This document shows positions 60,439-64,000 of a DNA stretch of 64,000 nucleotides, in pieces. The notes below the pieces were generated by a model. The model made no database searches and was not told the origin of the DNA. It was given only the letters and a program-made list of their open reading frames with translations. The stretch comes from Streptacidiphilus jiangxiensis. Its GTDB lineage: Bacteria > Actinomycetota > Actinomycetes > Streptomycetales > Streptomycetaceae. Location of the stretch: the NCBI RefSeq assembly GCF_900109465.1, contig NZ_FOAZ01000021.1, positions 1 to 64,000 of the forward strand, written 5' to 3'. A program made the position numbers and the translations under genes. Position 1 is the stretch's first letter. The number at the start of each line of letters is the position of its first letter.

Positions 60439-60538
60439 CGTGCAGCGTCGTCGCCGTACCCCGTGGCAGTCGTCCGTTGTCAGCTCCCGACCCAGCCCCG
60501 GAGACCGCGCAGTAGGCGCAAGGTCACGGGAGAGCTGA

Positions 60539-61207
60539 ATGTTCACGGGAATCATCGAAGAGCTGGGCGAGGTCCTCGCGATCGAGGATCTGGGCGACTC
60601 CGCCCGTGTCCGCCTGCGCGGTCCGGTCACCACCGCCGACGCCCGCGAGGGCCAGTCGATCGCCGTGAACGGCGTCTGCCTCACCGTCCTCGACACCGAC
60701 GACGAACTGGCCGCCCACCCGGGCGAGTTCAGCGCCGACGTGATGCGCGAGACGCTGGAGCGGTCCAGCCTCGGCGCGATCGAGGTCGGTTCGCGGGTGA
60801 ACCTGGAGCGCGCCATGGCGCTCGGCGCCCGCCTCGGCGGCCACCTGGTCCAGGGCCACGTCGACGGCACCGGCGCCCTGCTCTCCCGCACGCCCGGCGA
60901 GGCCGGCACGGACGGGAATCCCCAGTGGGAGGTCCTGCGTTTCAGCCTGCCGGCGCACCTGTCGCGGTACCTCGTCGAGAAGGGCTCGATCACCGTCGAC
61001 GGCGTCAGCCTGACCGTGGTGGAGGCGGCCGTGGACTCGTTCACCGTGAGCCTGATCCCGGCGACCCTCGCGCACACCACCCTCGGCCTCAAGGGGCTCG
61101 GCGAGCCGGTGAACCTCGAGGTCGACGTGCTGGCGAAGTACGTCGAGCGGCTGCTCGGCGACCGTGCGCTCCCCGCGTTCGACAGCGCGCAGCAGACGGG
61201 AGCCTGA
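60539..61207 (+). CDS. ribE: riboflavin synthase, alpha chain type
   Basis: A 222-residue riboflavin synthase that dismutates two lumazines into riboflavin. It starts MFTGIIEELGEV and has the internal two-barrel repeat: DSIAVNGVCLTV-type segment GQSIAVNGVCLTVLD and again GSITVDGVSLTVVEA, with GHLVQGHVDGTG. First gene of the rib operon and downstream of the FMN riboswitch. GGAGAG lies before ATG 60539. The next gene starts 6 bases after its stop. Confidence 0.96.
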   Translation: MFTGIIEELGEVLAIEDLGDSARVRLRGPVTTADAREGQSIAVNGVCLTVLDTDDELAAHPGEFSADVMRETLERSSLGAIEVGSRVNLERAMALGARLGGHLVQGHVDGTGALLSRTPGEAGTDGNPQWEVLRFSLPAHLSRYLVEKGSITVDGVSLTVVEAAVDSFTVSLIPATLAHTTLGLKGLGEPVNLEVDVLAKYVERLLGDRALPAFDSAQQTGA

Positions 61208-61213
61208 CGGGCC

Positions 61214-61873
61214 ATGAGCAGTGTCGTCAACGACCTCAACAGCACCGCGTTCACCCTGTTCGGACAGCAGATCAAGTGGTCCGACATGGTGGGCAACCTG
61301 CTCGGCCTCGGCGCCCTCGCGCTCGGCTGGCGCCGGTCGATGCTGACCTGGCCCGTCCAGCTCCTCTCCGGCGTGGTGCTCTTCGCCGCCTTCGCCGCCG
61401 GGCACCTGAGCGGCAGCGCCGGCAAGCAGCTGATCGTCATAGCCGTGTCGGTCTGGGGTTGGTTCCAGTGGCAGCGCGGCCGGAACAGGACCGGGGGTGA
61501 CGTCGCCGTCCGCTTCGCCACCTGGACCGAGCGCGGCGTCCTCGTCCTGGCCACGGCCGTCCTGACGGTGGGCCTCGCGGAGCTCTTCAAGGCCTACCCG
61601 TGGATGTCCTGGAGCCCCTGGGCCGACGCCTACATCTTCACCGGCACGCTGGCCGCGATGTACGCGCAGGCCCGCGGCTGGGTCGAGTTCTGGTTCGCCT
61701 GGCTGGCCGTCGACCTGGTCGGCGTGCCGCTCAACTTCACCAACGGCTACGCCTTCTCCGGCTACGTCTACAGCATCTACTTCGTCCTGGTCATTCTCGG
61801 ACTGCGCTCCTGGTGGCTGCGCAGCCGCACCGCCACCCAGCAGTCCGTGCTCACGGAAGGGGCCGTCGCATGA
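61214..61873 (+). CDS. ribM: PnuC-family riboflavin transporter RibM
   Basis: A 219-residue membrane protein with seven hydrophobic segments and the PnuC pattern [31 protein letters not shown] and [24 protein letters not shown]. PnuC relatives take up nicotinamide riboside, but those encoded in FMN-riboswitch rib operons of Corynebacterium and Streptomyces import riboflavin and are called RibM. Position between ribE and ribBA strongly supports that. The stop overlaps the ribBA start (ATGA). Confidence 0.9.
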   Translation: MSSVVNDLNSTAFTLFGQQIKWSDMVGNLLGLGALALGWRRSMLTWPVQLLSGVVLFAAFAAGHLSGSAGKQLIVIAVSVWGWFQWQRGRNRTGGDVAVRFATWTERGVLVLATAVLTVGLAELFKAYPWMSWSPWADAYIFTGTLAAMYAQARGWVEFWFAWLAVDLVGVPLNFTNGYAFSGYVYSIYFVLVILGLRSWWLRSRTATQQSVLTEGAVA

Positions 61874-63171
61874 ACGCCATCGAGGAACTCGCCGTGCAGC
61901 ACGGTGAGGTGTACGAGGACCTGACCCTGGACAGCATCGAGTTCGCGATCTCCGAGATCGCGGCCGGCCGCCCGATCGTCGTCGTCGACGACGAGAACCG
62001 CGAGAACGAGGGCGACCTCGTCTTCGCCGCCGAGCTGGCCACGCCCGAGCTGGTGGCCTTCGCGATGCGCGAGTGCCGCGGCCTGATCTGCGTGCCGATG
62101 ATCGGCGAGGAGCTGGACCGGCTGGAGCTGGGCCAGATGGTCGCGCAGAACACCGAGTCGATGCGGACCGCGTTCACCGTCTCGGTGGACGCCAAGGAGG
62201 GCGTCACCACCGGCATCTCCGCCGCCGACCGGGCGCTGACCATCCGGCTGCTGGCCGACCCGGCCAGCGTCAGCGGCGACTTCGTCCGCCCCGGCCACGT
62301 CTTCCCGCTGCGTGCCCGTCCCGGCGGCGTGCTGGAGCGCGAGGGCCACACCGAGGCCGGTCCGGACCTGTGCCGCCTGGCCGGTCTGCGGCCCGCCGCC
62401 GCGATCTGCGAGATCGCCAACGACGACGGCACCATGGCGCGCCTGCCCGAGCTGGTCGTCTTCGCCCGCCGCCACGGTCTGGCGCTGGTCTCCATCGAGG
62501 ACCTGATCGCCTACCGCCGGCGCGTCGAGGCCAAGGTCACCCGCGCCGCGACGACCTCGCTGCCCACCGAGCACGGCTCCTTCACCGCGCTCGGCTACCG
62601 CAGCGAGCCGGACGGCGTGGAGCACATCGCGCTGGTCGCGGGAGGGCTGGACGCCGACGGCCGCCTGCCGGACGGCGAGGAGGTCCTGGTCCGGATCCAC
62701 TCCGAGTGCCTGACCGGCGACGTCTTCGGTTCGCTGCGTTGCGACTGCGGTCCGCAGCTGGCCGCCTCGCTGGACCGGATCGCGAGCGAGGGCCGCGGCA
62801 TCGTGCTCTACCTGCGTGGTCACGAGGGGCGCGGCATCGGCCTGGTGCGCAAGCTGCGCGCCTACGAGCTGCAGGAGGGTGGGCGGGACACCGTCGACGC
62901 CAACCTGGAGCTGGGTCTGCCCGCCGACGCCCGCGACTACCGCGCCGCCGCGCTGATCCTGCAGGACCTGGGTGTCCGCTCGGTGCGGCTGCTCAGCAAC
63001 AACCCCGACAAGCACGTGGCGCTGACCGACCACGGGCTGCAGGTGCACGGCCGCGAGTCGGTCCGGGCCGGCGTCGGCGAGCACAACCTGCGGTACCTGC
63101 TGACCAAGCGTGACCGGATGGGCCACGACCTGCCCTGGCTCGACGAGCTCAGCCCGGTGCACAGCGCCTGA
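61870..63171 (+). CDS. ribBA: bifunctional DHBP synthase / GTP cyclohydrolase II
   Basis: A 433-residue fusion. Residues about 20-220 are the RibB part ([58 protein letters not shown]) making 3,4-dihydroxy-2-butanone 4-phosphate from ribulose 5-phosphate; about 225-425 the RibA part with the zinc cysteines in [21 protein letters not shown] and [15 protein letters not shown], opening GTP. Both active sites are complete. GTP cyclohydrolase II is the committed step of the pathway. Confidence 0.97.
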   Translation: MNAIEELAVQHGEVYEDLTLDSIEFAISEIAAGRPIVVVDDENRENEGDLVFAAELATPELVAFAMRECRGLICVPMIGEELDRLELGQMVAQNTESMRTAFTVSVDAKEGVTTGISAADRALTIRLLADPASVSGDFVRPGHVFPLRARPGGVLEREGHTEAGPDLCRLAGLRPAAAICEIANDDGTMARLPELVVFARRHGLALVSIEDLIAYRRRVEAKVTRAATTSLPTEHGSFTALGYRSEPDGVEHIALVAGGLDADGRLPDGEEVLVRIHSECLTGDVFGSLRCDCGPQLAASLDRIASEGRGIVLYLRGHEGRGIGLVRKLRAYELQEGGRDTVDANLELGLPADARDYRAAALILQDLGVRSVRLLSNNPDKHVALTDHGLQVHGRESVRAGVGEHNLRYLLTKRDRMGHDLPWLDELSPVHSA

Positions 63172-63225
63172 CTCTCCACCAACCAGCCTCCACCCACCAG
63201 AGAACCACCGAAGGGAAGTACGCAA

Positions 63226-63702
63226 GTGAGCGGCGAGGGAGCTCCCAAGCTCGACGTGCAGGGCGCCAAGGGCCTGAAGGTCGCGGTCGTCGCGGCGCAG
63301 TGGCACACCGTGGTGATGGACGGCCTGATCGCGGGTGCCGAGCGCGCACTGGACGAGTTCGGCGTCACCGACTACCAGGTGCTGCGCGTCCCCGGCAGCT
63401 TCGAGCTGCCGGTCGCCGCGAAGGCGCTGGCCGCACGCGGCTACGACGCGATCGTCGCCCTCGGCGTCGTCATCCGTGGCGGCACGCCCCACTTCGACTT
63501 TGTGTGCGAGGCGGCGACGATGGGTCTCACCCAGGTGAGTGTCGACTCCGGCATCCCGGTCGGGTTCGGCCTGCTGACGTGCGACAACGAGCAGCAGGCG
63601 CTGGACCGCGCGGGCCTTGCCGACTCCAAGGAGGACAAGGGCCACGAGGCCACCACGGCCGCGCTCAGCACCGCCGTGCTGATCCGGGGCCTGGGCGCCT
63701 GA
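63226..63702 (+). CDS. ribH: 6,7-dimethyl-8-ribityllumazine synthase
   Basis: A 158-residue lumazine synthase that condenses the products of RibA (after processing) and RibB. Motifs [53 protein letters not shown] and the ending [10 protein letters not shown] are typical. GTG 63226 is preceded by AAGGGAAG. It is the last rib gene, 54 bases after ribBA; a hairpin follows, then hisE. Confidence 0.97.
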   Translation: MSGEGAPKLDVQGAKGLKVAVVAAQWHTVVMDGLIAGAERALDEFGVTDYQVLRVPGSFELPVAAKALAARGYDAIVALGVVIRGGTPHFDFVCEAATMGLTQVSVDSGIPVGFGLLTCDNEQQALDRAGLADSKEDKGHEATTAALSTAVLIRGLGA

Positions 63703-63721
63703 GAGCGGATTCGTGTCCACG

Positions 63722-63739
63722 CCACCGTCCGTACGGTGG
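63722..63739 (+). terminator. hairpin between ribH and hisE
   Basis: CCACCGT at 63722-63728 pairs with ACGGTGG at 63733-63739 around CCGT; an outer GTGTC/GACAC pair at 63712-63716 and 63743-63747 can extend it. It lies 19 bases after the ribH stop and may end the rib transcript before hisE. Confidence 0.5.
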
Positions 63740-63784
63740 GACGACACGACCTGTTCCCGGGGAACCACGTAGGGTAGGCCCATC

Positions 63785-64000
63785 ATGGCGCAGAAGACAT
63801 TCGAAGAGCTCTTCAACGAGCTGCAGCGGAAGGCCGCCGCGGGCGAGCCCGGTTCTCGTACCGCCGAGCTGGTCGGGCTCGGCGTGCACGCCATCGGCAA
63901 GAAGGTCGTCGAGGAGGCGGCCGAGGTGTGGATGGCCGCCGAGCACGAGTCCGACGAGCGGACCGCCGAGGAGATCTCCCAGCTGCTGTACCACCTCCAG
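63785..64000 (+). CDS. hisE: phosphoribosyl-ATP diphosphatase, N-terminal part (cut by window end)
   Basis: The first 72 residues of HisE, which removes pyrophosphate from phosphoribosyl-ATP in histidine synthesis. The MazG-like helices are seen as [39 protein letters not shown] and [13 protein letters not shown], with the metal Glu residues in EEAAE. ATG 63785 follows AGGGTAGG. The neighbourhood ribH-hisE is conserved in Streptomyces, where hisG follows; here the window ends inside the gene. Confidence 0.94.
   Translation, partial: MAQKTFEELFNELQRKAAAGEPGSRTAELVGLGVHAIGKKVVEEAAEVWMAAEHESDERTAEEISQLLYHLQ

Noticed and set aside
61214-61873. Nicotinamide riboside transporter PnuC
   Set aside because: The fold is PnuC, but position inside the FMN-riboswitch rib operon indicates the riboflavin-importing RibM branch.

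Overview
The window is very GC-rich and densely packed. It has frequent GTG (and some TTG) starts, GGAGG-type ribosome sites, many 4-base start/stop overlaps and actinobacterial families: F420-type oxidoreductase, DUF5709, DUF5808, DUF1876, DUF574, Rv1733c, PP2C/SpoIIE phosphatases and ECF42 sigma factors. The rib cluster order with a PnuC-type transporter, running into hisE, is the one I know from Streptomyces. The source is most likely a chromosomal segment of Streptomycetaceae (Streptomyces, Kitasatospora, Streptacidiphilus or a near relative). I saw no rRNA, tRNA, insertion sequence, prophage or CRISPR array.

Layout. 1-7 kb: 3' end of xylose isomerase, an HPP membrane protein, a DHA2 exporter, then a DGPF/YCII protein, an ECF42 sigma factor and a large membrane-bound PP2C phosphatase. 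7-12 kb: a DUF574 methyltransferase and a complete pqqA-C-D-E-B cluster for pyrroloquinoline quinone, with a papain-like protein upstream behind a very strong terminator hairpin. 12-20 kb: a lipoprotein with an HNH-like motif, an FAD monooxygenase divergent from its TetR regulator across twin operators, an immunity-like protein, then a second ECF42/DGPF pair next to a second PP2C phosphatase. 20-32 kb: a secreted beta-helix protein, PolX, an HhH membrane protein, an MgtA-like P-type ATPase, a DEDDh exonuclease, an HtpX-like protease, a GNAT enzyme, a Na+/H+ antiporter, dodecin and a small lipoprotein. 33-39 kb: a peptide-type ABC transporter operon (binding protein, two permeases, fused double ATPase) preceded by a 34-residue cysteine-containing leader ORF with a hairpin right after its stop, then a rhomboid-like protein. 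39-46 kb: a two-domain VOC protein with a collagen-like tail, a LOG-like protein, an ECF sigma factor fused through a membrane segment to an extracellular CAP domain, DUF5709, an M50 protease and an S33 hydrolase. 46-55 kb: mostly small regulators and housekeeping enzymes (ArsR x2, GDPD, DUF1876 x2, a CsoR/CstR-type repressor with its operator, a roadblock-like protein, DUF2231, an LLM oxidoreductase, MsrA). 55.5-56 kb: a 31-bp tandem repeat array. 56-60 kb: a universal stress protein, a PI-PLC-like enzyme and a NarL-type two-component system. 60-64 kb: FMN riboswitch, ribE, ribM, ribBA, ribH and the start of hisE.

Themes. The window is rich in regulators of stress and redox responses. The two DGPF-ECF42 pairs each lie beside a PP2C phosphatase, and each pair carries a matching TGTCnn-N17-CGT promoter-like element about 65 bases before the DGPF start. 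This repeated three-gene neighbourhood and the sigma-CAP fusion are the most unusual systems here. The riboflavin cluster and pqq cluster are complete biosynthetic units; no PQQ-dependent dehydrogenase is visible in the window.
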